From contig NZ_CP059724.1 in NCBI RefSeq assembly GCF_022369515.1, positions 4,712,001 to 4,776,000 of the forward strand: a stretch of 64,000 bases of DNA, written 5' to 3'. The notes beneath the pieces are model-generated. The model was given only the letters and a program-made list of their open reading frames with translations, had not been told where the DNA came from and searched no databases. The number at the start of each line of letters is the position of its first letter. The first letter of the stretch is position 1. Source of the stretch: Paenibacillus sp. 19GGS1-52. GTDB taxonomy: Bacteria > Bacillota > Bacilli > Paenibacillales > Paenibacillaceae. Of the stretch, positions 51,144-59,568 are shown one piece after another. The position numbers and the translations under genes were made by a program.

Positions 51144-52859
51144 ATGCTGCGTCGTTTTTTTTCCTACTATAAGCCTTACAAAAAGCTGTTTATTCTGGAC
51201 TTCTCCTGCGCTGTGGGCGCGGGTCTGCTCGAACTTGCTTTTCCGGTTGCCGTCAACAAATTCATTGATGATCTGCTGCCAGGACAAGATTGGCCGTTAA
51301 TTCTAATCGCTTGTATTGCTCTCATGGTTATTTATGCTGTAAATACGGCTATGCAATATATTGTTACCTACTGGGGGCATATGCTGGGGATCAACATCGA
51401 AACGGATATGCGCAAAAAAATGTTCGAACACATCCAGAAGTTATCCTTCCGCTTCTTCGATAATAACAAAACCGGTCATTTAATCGGCCGCATTACCAAT
51501 GATTTGAATGATATCGGCGAGGTGGCGCATCATGGGCCCGAGGATGTTTTTATCGCGTTTATGACGCTGATCGGCGCTTTTCTCCTGATGGCCCAAATTA
51601 ATCTACAGCTAGCCATCATTACTTTCGTTATCGTTCCTTTGATGGGCTGGATCATTATTCACTTTGGACGCAATATGACCTCCACCTACCATCGGCTCTT
51701 CGGAAATGTAGGCAGCTTCAATGCCCGCATCGAAGACAATGTAGGCGGAATCCGGGTAGTGCAGTCTTTTGCCAATGAGAACTATGAAAAAGAGCTCTTT
51801 GCCATCGATAATCAAATGTTCCGCCAAACGAAGCTGCTTGCTTATAAGCTTATGGCCAAAAGCTTATCGATCAGCTATATGATGACACGTCTGATCACTA
51901 TTGTTGTAATGGTCTGCGGGGCCTGGTTCTTCATTCAAGGGAAACTGCAAATCGGAGAATTTGTCGCATTCATCCTGCTGTCCAATGTCTTCTTCCGCCC
52001 GATTGAGAAGATCAATGCCGTGATCGAGAGTTACCCGAAGGGAATTGCCGGCTTCCGACGTTACCTGGAAATTATGGATACGGAGCCTGATATCAAGGAT
52101 AAGCCAGATGCTCTTGAAGTAGCCTCTCTGCGCGGAGATATTGACTTTACAGATGTCTCCTTCGGTTATGATGACAACCGCAACGTGCTGGAGCATATTA
52201 ACCTGAAGGTTAAAGCTGGGGAGACCATTGCATTTGTCGGCCCTTCTGGAGCAGGTAAAACTACCATTTGCAGTCTGCTGCCCCGTTTCTATGATGTGAC
52301 TAGAGGCGGGATCTCGATTGATGGAACCGATATCCGCGAGTTGAAGCTCTTCTCCCTGCGGAAGCAGATCGGTATTGTGCAGCAGGATGTATTCCTGTTC
52401 TCCGGCACGATTAAGGAGAACATTGCCTATGGTAAACTGGATGCGGAGTTGACGGAGATCTGGGAAGCGGCCAGACGCGCACATCTGGAGGAATTAATCC
52501 AGAGCTTGCCGGATGGCATGGATACGGTCATCGGGGAACGTGGTGTGAAGCTGTCCGGCGGGCAGAAGCAGCGGCTGGCGATTGCAAGAATGTTCCTCAA
52601 GAATCCGCCGATTCTGATCCTGGATGAAGCCACCTCCGCACTCGATACAGAGACGGAAGCGGCGATTCAGCAATCGCTAGCCGATCTGTCCGTGGGCAGA
52701 ACAACCCTTGTGATTGCCCACCGTCTGACAACGATCAAAAATGCGGACCGCATTATAGTCGTGACGGAAGAAGGCATTGCCGAAGAAGGCCGGCATGAGG
52801 AACTGGTTAACGCTGGCGGAACTTACAGCCGGTTGTATCAGGCGCAATATAATGCCTAG
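51144..52859 (+). CDS. ABC transporter half-exporter (permease-ATPase fusion)
   Basis: 571 residues. Six spans in the first 310 residues, with YYKPYKKLFILDF at the start and the coupling region FNARIEDNVGGIRVVQSFAN. The ATPase has Walker A GPSGAGKTT (about 367-375), signature LSGGQKQRLAIARM, Walker B ILILDEATSALD and switch VIAHRL. Type IV half-transporter that works as a dimer; MsbA/YfiB-like drug or lipid exporters are relatives. Confidence 0.9.
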   Translation: MLRRFFSYYKPYKKLFILDFSCAVGAGLLELAFPVAVNKFIDDLLPGQDWPLILIACIALMVIYAVNTAMQYIVTYWGHMLGINIETDMRKKMFEHIQKLSFRFFDNNKTGHLIGRITNDLNDIGEVAHHGPEDVFIAFMTLIGAFLLMAQINLQLAIITFVIVPLMGWIIIHFGRNMTSTYHRLFGNVGSFNARIEDNVGGIRVVQSFANENYEKELFAIDNQMFRQTKLLAYKLMAKSLSISYMMTRLITIVVMVCGAWFFIQGKLQIGEFVAFILLSNVFFRPIEKINAVIESYPKGIAGFRRYLEIMDTEPDIKDKPDALEVASLRGDIDFTDVSFGYDDNRNVLEHINLKVKAGETIAFVGPSGAGKTTICSLLPRFYDVTRGGISIDGTDIRELKLFSLRKQIGIVQQDVFLFSGTIKENIAYGKLDAELTEIWEAARRAHLEELIQSLPDGMDTVIGERGVKLSGGQKQRLAIARMFLKNPPILILDEATSALDTETEAAIQQSLADLSVGRTTLVIAHRLTTIKNADRIIVVTEEGIAEEGRHEELVNAGGTYSRLYQAQYNA

Positions 52860-52881
52860 AATAAAAATTGACTAAAACTCG

Positions 52882-53073
52882 AAATCAGTGATTGACAGCC
52901 GCTCCATGAAGCCGCTACGGGTACGGAGGGTTCTTGCGATCGCTGTTAAAGCCCGATTTCTTTATTGTAAAGGGATTATAGGTTGAAATCGGTCTTTAAA
53001 GGCGAACACTATCGTTTCTCCAGAATCCCTCCGACCCTCCGCTGCGTTGGCGCATAAAATGAAGCACTGATTT
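52882..53073. repeat. 192-bp imperfect palindrome (MITE-like or structured RNA)
   Basis: Perfect 9-bp ends, AAATCAGTG and CACTGATTT. The arms are related along most of their length: GGGTACGGAGGG..TTCTTG..CGAT on the left mirrors CGATAGTGTT..CCAGAATCCCTCCGACCC on the right, and CCCGATTTC near the centre mirrors GAAATCGGT. No target duplication or protein is visible. It fills most of the 309-bp gap after the ABC gene. Confidence 0.65.
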
Positions 53074-53112
53074 TTAGATTGAGCCGATAATTCTTAAATC
53101 CTAAAATAAACA

Positions 53113-53157
53113 AACAACCTTCTGCTATTACGCCATTGTCGGCAGCAGAAGGTTATT
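53113..53157 (-). terminator. Terminator of the M20 peptidase transcript
   Basis: 11-bp stem AACCTTCTGCT with AGCAGAAGGTT, loop of 17 bases; TTGTTTGTTTATTTT follows on the minus strand. Confidence 0.65.
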
Positions 53158-53168
53158 TGCTGTACTAG

Positions 53169-54332
53169 TTAAAGCTCAATTGTACCCAGAAAACGAATCG
53201 CCAGCTCTCGATAGAAGCTGATCGATTGCAGATAAGCCTCAATATCGACCCATTCATCAGGCTGATGGGCTAAGCTCTGGTCGCCGGGTCCATAGATCAG
53301 GATAGGCAATCTGCCATGGTCATGCAGCACCGAGCCGTCCGTATAATAAGAAACACCCTGCACCTGTTCAGTTGCTTCGCCGCTAATATCAAGCGCGGTG
53401 CGAATCAACAGCTGTGCTGGATCTGTATACACGGAGCTGCGGTCCAGCACAGACTCCACTTGATAGCGGTACTCAGGGTGAAGCTGCTGAATGTCCTGCA
53501 GCTTCAGCTCTATTTCTGCCAATAATTGTGCATGGTCTAGCGGCGGAACCGTACGAATATCCACATCAATAGAACATCGATCCGGTATGACATTCGTTTG
53601 GATGCCTCCTTCGATTCTGTTCACGGATAGGCTGCTTGTGCCAAGCACAGGATCGGTTGCTTTCCATTGCACGGAATGGAGTTGTAAGAGCTTAATGATC
53701 TCAGTCATCCCTTCGACAGCGTTCAGGCCGAGATGCGGCATAGAGCCGTGTGCGCTGCGCCCAAATAAGGAGATTCGCAGCCATAAAGCTCCCTTATGTC
53801 CCACGGCCACCTTGCTGCATGTCGGCTCGCCGATGACGAGCCCATCCAGTTCGTGCAGGCTGTTATGCTCTGCATACATGCGAGCTCCGCAGCTATCTAC
53901 CTCTTCCCCTGCGGTGGCCAGGAAAATCAGATCGCCGTCCAGCCGGATGCCTTCTTGATGGAGCGAGGCGGCGGCGAGCAGCATGGCCGCCAGTCCGCTT
54001 TTCATATCGGAAGTTCCCCGTCCATACATACGGTTCCCTTCAATCACTGCACCATGAGGATTATATGTACCGGCGGTGGAGGTCCAAGGACTGACTGTAT
54101 CCAGATGTCCACAGAACATTAGCCGCTTGCGCCCACTCCCTGTAAGCACCAGCTCCAGATTGCTGCGCCCTTCTTCCAGAGAACTTATCCTGCTGGTCAT
54201 TCCGAGTTCTTGCAAAAAATCCTGCAGCACCAGTGACAGGCGATGTTCGTTCCCAGGGGGATTGCATGTATCCACTGCTATCAGTCTCTGCAAGAAAGGA
54301 ATGGCGATTTCCCGACCCATCACACTCTTCAT
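53169..54332 (-). CDS. M20 family metallopeptidase (ArgE/DapE type)
   Basis: 387 residues. Zinc ligands in MFCGHLDTVSPW (about 71-82), MYGRGTSDMKSGLAAML (about 102-118), catalytic Glu in TAGEEVDSCG (about 144-153) and the dimer/oxyanion His in FGRSAHGSMPHLGLNA. AGGAGG 7 bases before ATG. It lies after a sugar-type permease pair and may deacylate or hydrolyse the imported substrate (inference). Confidence 0.9.
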   Translation of the reverse strand: MKSVMGREIAIPFLQRLIAVDTCNPPGNEHRLSLVLQDFLQELGMTSRISSLEEGRSNLELVLTGSGRKRLMFCGHLDTVSPWTSTAGTYNPHGAVIEGNRMYGRGTSDMKSGLAAMLLAAASLHQEGIRLDGDLIFLATAGEEVDSCGARMYAEHNSLHELDGLVIGEPTCSKVAVGHKGALWLRISLFGRSAHGSMPHLGLNAVEGMTEIIKLLQLHSVQWKATDPVLGTSSLSVNRIEGGIQTNVIPDRCSIDVDIRTVPPLDHAQLLAEIELKLQDIQQLHPEYRYQVESVLDRSSVYTDPAQLLIRTALDISGEATEQVQGVSYYTDGSVLHDHGRLPILIYGPGDQSLAHQPDEWVDIEAYLQSISFYRELAIRFLGTIEL

Positions 54333-54447
54333 TCTTCTAGTTCCTCCTGTACCTGCTGATTCCAGCTCTACTAAACTGAAATCTACCTTATTCCGGTAAC
54401 AAGCGCAAGCCCGAAAAGAGAAACCATCCAGTTGCAGAGCAGCTTCC

Positions 54448-55332
54448 TCATCCCTTTACCGCACTCCCTGCCACACCTTGGATAATGTACCTTTGCCCAA
54501 TGAGGAAAATGATCAGCATAGGAATAATCCCCGCCGTAGCCGCTGCCATCATTCCGTTATAGTCCACATTGTTCTCCAGAATGAAGTTCTGCAGTCCTAA
54601 TGGAACTGTATACAGGTCTTTGTCCAATAGGAAGACAAGTGCGTTCTCATAATCGTTCCAGTGCCAGGAGAAATCAATGATGGCTAGGGTAGCGAGTGCA
54701 GGCTTAGCCAGTGGCAGGATAAGCTGGAAGAAAATACGGAAATGGCCCGCCCCATCAATAAACGCCGCTTCGGAGATTTCAGCTGGTACCGTGAGGAAGA
54801 ATTGCCGCAGCATAAATACTCCGAAGATGGTAAACATGCCCGGAAGAATCAATGCCCAGTGAGTATTGTAAATGCCCGCCCATTCGAACATAATGAATTT
54901 CGGCACGAACAGCACCTGCGGCGGCACCATCATCATAGACAGGTAAACTAGGAATAACGCCTCCCGTCCTTTAAACTGTATCCGCGCAAACCCATAGGCG
55001 GCAAAGGAGGATAGAAACACGGCACCGATCATGCTGATCAGTGATATTTTTAAAGAATTCAAATAATAGGTCACAAAGCTGTCGCTGCCTGTCCACACCT
55101 TGATATGATGCTCCCAGTTCAAGCTCGATGGTATCCATTGAATCGGGTATACAAACACGTCTGCGGGAGATTTGAACGAAGTGCTGATCATCCAGACAAA
55201 GGGCACAATCATTAATATGGCGAAGCCGGACATGATCAGTGTCATGATTATTTTTCGGATATTGATGAAGGAATCCGCTTTGATCTCAGGTGTGTTCCGT
55301 GTAGCCGGTTCCACAGTAGTTACTCTCTCCAT
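54448..55332 (-). CDS. Carbohydrate ABC transporter permease (MalG type)
   Basis: 294 residues, six spans. The coupling loop is ISEAAFIDGAGHFRIFFQLI (about 182-201), with WMISTSFKSPADVF and a C-terminal VAGSAVKG typical of CUT1. GAGGAGG 6 bases before ATG. 12 bp after its partner permease. Confidence 0.9.
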   Translation of the reverse strand: MERVTTVEPATRNTPEIKADSFINIRKIIMTLIMSGFAILMIVPFVWMISTSFKSPADVFVYPIQWIPSSLNWEHHIKVWTGSDSFVTYYLNSLKISLISMIGAVFLSSFAAYGFARIQFKGREALFLVYLSMMMVPPQVLFVPKFIMFEWAGIYNTHWALILPGMFTIFGVFMLRQFFLTVPAEISEAAFIDGAGHFRIFFQLILPLAKPALATLAIIDFSWHWNDYENALVFLLDKDLYTVPLGLQNFILENNVDYNGMMAAATAGIIPMLIIFLIGQRYIIQGVAGSAVKG

Positions 55333-55344
55333 TGCTATTCCTCC

Positions 55345-56226
55345 TCAATAATGAACCCAGCGTTTTTGTCCGAGCCACTGGAGCACGGTAAAGATCATGA
55401 TAATCACGAACAATGCCCAGGAAATCGCTGCAGCATAACCCATTTCGTAGTAGCGGAAGGCATTCTGATATATAAACAGTGACAGTACCGTGGTACTGTT
55501 CCCAGGTCCGCCTTGGGTAATGGCCTGAATGATTCCGAAGTTCTTGATCGTCATAATCAGACCGGTGATCAGCAGCAGAAAGGTTGTCGGGCTCACTAAT
55601 GGCCACATGATCCGCCGGATAATCTGCCACGGCCGGGCTCCGTCAATTTTGGCCGCTTCCATCAATTCTTCGGGAATTTCCTGTAGGGCAGCCAAGTAGA
55701 TGATCATATTGTAGCCGAGCATAAACCAGACCCAAATGATGTCGATGGCATACATGGACGATTCTGTAGTAGACAGCCAGCCGGGCGGATGTGCAATCCC
55801 GATCCCTTTCAGAAAGCCGTTAATGGGACCGGAGGAGGGCTGAAACAGCAGCATCCAGACAAAGGCAACGGCAACCCCACTGGTTATATAGGGCATGAAG
55901 TAGAGCGCCCGCAGAGTTTTTTGAAAATAAACGGATTTGTTTAGCGCCACAGCCACAATAAAAGACAGAACGATCGATATCGGAACGGCTAGGAGAAATA
56001 CAAATGTATTCTTCAGCGCCACATAAAACAGCTCATCTCCAAGCATCCTTCTGATATTGGCCAGCCCGATAAAATGCGTCTGTGGACTCATAAACTTGTA
56101 ATCGGTGAACATCAGATAAAAAGAATAGGCCGCCGGTATAATAAAAAACAGCAATACCCCGAGCATATTTGGACCGATAAAAATATATCCCAGCCTGCTC
56201 TGCCTTTTCATCCATGATTTGTTCAT
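55345..56226 (-). CDS. Carbohydrate ABC transporter permease (MalF type)
   Basis: 293 residues, six spans beginning GYIFIGPNMLGVLLFFIIPA. Coupling loop EELMEAAKIDGARPWQIIRR (about 178-197). AAGGAG 10 bases before ATG. The insertion sequence and repeat lie between it and the binding-protein gene, so it may now need its own promoter. Confidence 0.9.
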   Translation of the reverse strand: MNKSWMKRQSRLGYIFIGPNMLGVLLFFIIPAAYSFYLMFTDYKFMSPQTHFIGLANIRRMLGDELFYVALKNTFVFLLAVPISIVLSFIVAVALNKSVYFQKTLRALYFMPYITSGVAVAFVWMLLFQPSSGPINGFLKGIGIAHPPGWLSTTESSMYAIDIIWVWFMLGYNMIIYLAALQEIPEELMEAAKIDGARPWQIIRRIMWPLVSPTTFLLLITGLIMTIKNFGIIQAITQGGPGNSTTVLSLFIYQNAFRYYEMGYAAAISWALFVIIMIFTVLQWLGQKRWVHY

Positions 56227-56402
56227 TGTTCCCCCACTCCTTATATGTGTGATCTCGCATTAAGCATAACAAGAGCACCTGTGTCTTATAAGGAACATAA
56301 CCGCTGACCTAATAACACAGAAATACACAATTTCGGCAGAGCGTTTATTGTGGCACAAGTGCAGAAATGTTCTATCGCACCCCTTCGGGGTTGTATTTAT
56401 AC

Positions 56403-56493
56403 AAGATGAAACGGCTTTGCCGTCCTTTTAGGGACGGCATCCGTTTCTTCGAGAAATATAAGGATAAGTTATTGCGTGAAGCATATAAATTCT
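56403..56493 (+). repeat. Dispersed hairpin repeat, copy 3 (left part)
   Basis: Identical in order to copy 1 through AAGCATATAAATTCT, then interrupted by the IS at 56494. The hairpin half (GAAACGG...CCGTTTC, GCCGTCC...GGACGGC) is the best paired of the three. The continuation, TCTTATATTTTAA, lies beyond the IS at 58035. Confidence 0.9.
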
Positions 56494-56576
56494 GCCCTGA
56501 AAATAAAATTGCTCTAGAACACTAAAATTACGCATACGAAAACAAACCCCATGTTTTGTTTTTTTAATTTCGGCCG

Positions 56577-57797
56577 TCAGGCCGTTTGCTCACTCAGATT
56601 CACTTGGTATCCCAAGGATTCCAAACGTTTAATAGAACGGTTCATTACCATATCGTGGTTTCGTTGGTCGAAGTAGTCAAATCCTAGTTCCTTATATTCT
56701 TGTCTTCGCGTTAACAAGATGTATACAATCGCTAAAATGCTGTGTCCAACGGCCACGGCCGCTCTGTTTTTCCCTCGCCTGCCTGCGATTCGGTGATATT
56801 GCGCCGACAGGTAGGTGTTCTTTTTTCGTCCTGCGGCTCGCGCTGATTCTACGAGTGCACTTCGTAGTTTTTTGTTCCCTTTTCGGGTTTTGGCGGATCT
56901 CTTCTTCCCCGCACTTTCATCGTGACCTGGAGTCATCCCTGCCCAGGAACATAAATGTCCTGCACTTGGAAACCGTGTCATGTCTGTCCCAATTTCCGCC
57001 AGAATTTGCTCAGCGGTTCGCTTACCGACACCGGGGATGGTATCCAATAACTTCAGATCCTCAGCAAAAGGGCTCATTCGGCGCTCGATCTCTTCATCCA
57101 GTTCCGTGATTAACTCATTCAATTGGTCGATATGCGACAACTGTTTTTCCAGCATTAATAATTGATGGGGACCTAGGCTTCCCTCCAGTGCAAGTTTCAA
57201 TTGCTCTTTCTTGGCCTTTAACTTCTTTTGCGCAAAGTCAGCCAGGATGGACGGATCACTTTCTCCTTGAATCATCGCTTCCAGCATGTTTCGTCCAGAC
57301 ACGCCTAGCACATTAGACGCTACCGACGAAAGTTTGATATTGCCGCCTTCTAGTACCTTTTGCAGCCGGTTCACTTCACGCGTGCGTTCTTCAATGATAC
57401 TTCGGCGATAACGGATAATTTCCCGAAGTTCTCGTTGATCCCGATTCGGAATGTAGCTGCCTTGCACCAACCCATGCCGGAGTAATTTCGCTATCCATTC
57501 TGCATCTTTCACGTCCGTTTTGCGTCCTGGCACGGCTTTGATATGCTGGGCGTTTACGACCAGTGGCTCAAGGTCTTCCATTTCTAGCAGATTATAAATG
57601 GGTTTCCAGTAATCTCCGGTACTCTCCATCGCGACATGGGTGCACCGTTCGCTTTTGATCCAATCTACCAGATCAATCAGCCGACGAGTCAATGTTTCAA
57701 AACTCCGAATCTCCTTTCCTTTCGAGGTGATGATACATGCTGTGATACTCTTCTTGTGCACATCCAATCCACAGCAACGTTCAATGAGTATTTCCAC
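56577..57797 (-). CDS. IS110-family DEDD transposase
   Basis: 406 residues from GTG at 57797 (GGAG 10 bases upstream); the longer frame to 57848 would enter the RNA leader. The RuvC-like half has GLDVHKKSITACI, MESTGDYWKPIY and KTDVKDAEWIAKLL, giving the DEDD acids. A coiled middle follows, then the Tnp_20 domain with LLDTIPGVGKRTAEQILAEI and PGHDESAGKKRSAKTRKGN, which holds the catalytic serine in the DESAGK segment. The family uses a bridge RNA to choose target and donor. Confidence 0.93.
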   Translation of the reverse strand: MEILIERCCGLDVHKKSITACIITSKGKEIRSFETLTRRLIDLVDWIKSERCTHVAMESTGDYWKPIYNLLEMEDLEPLVVNAQHIKAVPGRKTDVKDAEWIAKLLRHGLVQGSYIPNRDQRELREIIRYRRSIIEERTREVNRLQKVLEGGNIKLSSVASNVLGVSGRNMLEAMIQGESDPSILADFAQKKLKAKKEQLKLALEGSLGPHQLLMLEKQLSHIDQLNELITELDEEIERRMSPFAEDLKLLDTIPGVGKRTAEQILAEIGTDMTRFPSAGHLCSWAGMTPGHDESAGKKRSAKTRKGNKKLRSALVESARAAGRKKNTYLSAQYHRIAGRRGKNRAAVAVGHSILAIVYILLTRRQEYKELGFDYFDQRNHDMVMNRSIKRLESLGYQVNLSEQTA

Positions 57798-57829
57798 GGT
57801 TTGCGTCTCCTGCCTGCTGGCGGTAATTA

Positions 57830-57980
57830 AGGCTGGTGCAAAGACCAATGCTAAGGTTATTCTGCCCTGCGTGCTTCCCCGTAGGGAGCAACAATCTGTG
57901 ATGCACCGGGTCGTTGGGGTCCGTCTTATATGCGGGTTCGTGACACCAAGAATTCCCGACCTACCTTCGCCAGCCCAGTA
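57830..57980 (-). ncRNA. Candidate IS110 bridge RNA (seekRNA)
   Basis: Leader upstream of the transposase. A -10-like TATACT (57984-57989) would start it near 57977. On the minus strand it holds, in order: an internal loop with AATTCTT (57948-57954) and ATATAAGA (57924-57931), which match the two halves of the interrupted target, both including its core; a hairpin GCTCCCTACGGGGAAGC (57873-57889); then CAGGGCAGA (57861-57869), identical to the right end of the element plus core; and GTCT (57842-57845), complementary to AGAC at the left end. Two guide loops in one transcript are what the bridge-RNA model predicts. Exact ends and folding are inferred. Confidence 0.7.
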
Positions 57981-58034
57981 ACCAGTATAGACAATATTTT
58001 CATTCCTCAGTGATGCCGCGCAGCGGCATGGGTG

Positions 58035-58053
58035 TCTTATATTTTAAAAAACA
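58035..58053 (+). repeat. Dispersed hairpin repeat, copy 3 (right part)
   Basis: TCTTATATTTTAAAAAACA matches the end of copy 2 (TTCTTATATTTTAAGAAAG) and thus completes copy 3 across the insertion. Confidence 0.8.
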
Positions 58054-58078
58054 GCCGCCCCCAATTAGGGGCGACTGT
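58046..58078 (-). terminator. Terminator after the binding-protein gene
   Basis: ACAG and CGCCCC pair with GGGGCG and CTGT, with one C/A mismatch; TTTTTT follows on the minus strand. It ends the binding-protein transcript before the repeat and IS, so it predates the insertion as an attenuator between binding protein and permeases. Confidence 0.75.
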
Positions 58079-58093
58079 GCTTAAGCCTATCAA

Positions 58094-59404
58094 TTACTTG
58101 CCTTGGAGCTTCAGGAAATCATTATGACGCTTCACCATATTCTGTACCGTTTCAGCCGCGGTCTGATTCCCAAGGAAGTATTTCTCGTATTCCTGGGCGC
58201 GCATATCTACTATTTCTTGAGCAATTCCACGTACAAAAGTTGGTGTCTTATCATTGTAGAGTACGAACTCCAGGGATTTCTTGTCATAAGAATCCGCGTG
58301 GTCACCCAGCAGATGATCAATGGCGGTCTGTTGATCGACTGCATTCGAAGAAGGTAGACGACCTCCGGCTGCCATCGGAAGCATACCTCCGTCAGCGTAC
58401 CATTTCAGAAACTCCCAGGCAGCATCCTTATTCTTAGATTTTGAATTAATGGAGATAAAGTCACCCAAGCCGCCGCTTTTCACGAAATCCGCTTCATTCC
58501 CAGTCAATCTCGGCACAGGTGCAAAAGCGATCTGAAAGTCACGCGGGAATTCTGTTGTATTGTTGGAGCTGCGGATCAGCCACTCTCCGATGTTGATCAT
58601 TGCCGATTCACCGCCGAGAAACATATTTTCCACAGGCATTTTCGAGGTTAATTGCTCACCCAGCGGTGGCGTGGTTAGATCGTCCTTCATCATGCCATTC
58701 AGGGTTTCCAGCCACTTTGTCACTAGCGGATCATCCATATTGGAAGTGCCATCTGCCTTTACATAACCATCCTTGACCAAGACGGAATCCAGGGGATCGA
58801 CCAATGAGGCGGTGTGTTGCACCAGACCGTATTTAAAGCCCTCCGCTTTAAGCTTTACCGCGTATTCTCTTGCTTCATCCCAGGTCCAGGCCGTAGGAAT
58901 AGCTAAGCCTGCTTTATCCAGTGCTTCCTTATTAAGCGCAAAGAAAAATGAATTTTTCTTGGTCGGCATTCCATAGTATTTATCATCAACTTTCCAGGAA
59001 GCAGCGTCCGCGCCCATTTTCTCATCAATATTGTAATCCGTATATTCACTCAGATCGAGCGCAATGTTGCCCTTTACACGCTTATCCAGATTAGTCAGTG
59101 TGTAATTGACATACAGATCGACATTTTGTCCTGTAGAGAGCGCAGTATCCAGCTTCAGATTGCCATCATCATCATTCACAAACCGCACATATTCTACCTG
59201 AATATCAGGATGTTCGGCGTTCCAGGTATCCATGACCTCCTGCGGACCATTCTCCGGCGGCACGGCACCCCACATAGTAAGCTTCACTGGCCCACTGCCC
59301 GATCCTTCTCCACCGTCTGCCTTATTGTTGCCTCCGCATCCGCCTAGCACACCGAGCATCAACACACACACTGTTAGTACGGTCAACCATTTTTTATTTC
59401 TCAT
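58094..59404 (-). CDS. Sugar ABC transporter substrate-binding lipoprotein
   Basis: 436 residues. Signal LTVLTVCVLMLGVLGGCGG with lipobox LGGC at about 20-23. Family 1 solute-binding fold (WGAVPPENGPQEVMDTWNAE, GGESAMINIGEWLI, AAWEFLKWYADGG). Ribosome site GGGAGG 13 bases upstream, with GGAG nearer. It should serve the two permeases on the other side of the IS. Confidence 0.9.
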   Translation of the reverse strand: MRNKKWLTVLTVCVLMLGVLGGCGGNNKADGGEGSGSGPVKLTMWGAVPPENGPQEVMDTWNAEHPDIQVEYVRFVNDDDGNLKLDTALSTGQNVDLYVNYTLTNLDKRVKGNIALDLSEYTDYNIDEKMGADAASWKVDDKYYGMPTKKNSFFFALNKEALDKAGLAIPTAWTWDEAREYAVKLKAEGFKYGLVQHTASLVDPLDSVLVKDGYVKADGTSNMDDPLVTKWLETLNGMMKDDLTTPPLGEQLTSKMPVENMFLGGESAMINIGEWLIRSSNNTTEFPRDFQIAFAPVPRLTGNEADFVKSGGLGDFISINSKSKNKDAAWEFLKWYADGGMLPMAAGGRLPSSNAVDQQTAIDHLLGDHADSYDKKSLEFVLYNDKTPTFVRGIAQEIVDMRAQEYEKYFLGNQTAAETVQNMVKRHNDFLKLQGK

Positions 59405-59568
59405 AGCTCCTGCGACCTCCCTGATTTGAAGTGGATTGTACTTCCCTTACATCGTAGCAGGGACACCGCATGCATTTTAAGCAACAAATCCACCTTCCTT
59501 AGTGAACAAATATACGGAATTTGCTGCTCGCAGGACGATGTTCAGATACACATATTTCTTCTACTCTA

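Larger units (their letters stand above)
56494..58037 (-). mobile_element. IS110-family insertion sequence
   Basis: About 1.54 kb placed by comparison with repeat copies 1 and 2: the repeat is broken after ATTCT on the left and resumes as TCTTATA on the right, so TCT (containing the CT core common in IS110) is shared at both junctions. No terminal inverted repeat and no other duplication, as expected. The transposase is on the minus strand with 240 bp of non-coding leader at the right end and 83 bp after the stop. A 7-bp hairpin (ATGCCGC/GCGGCAT) lies close to the right end. Confidence 0.88.

Noticed and set aside
53491..53958. Plus-strand frame of 155 codons
   Set aside because: Antisense of the M20 peptidase gene; no domain or ribosome site.
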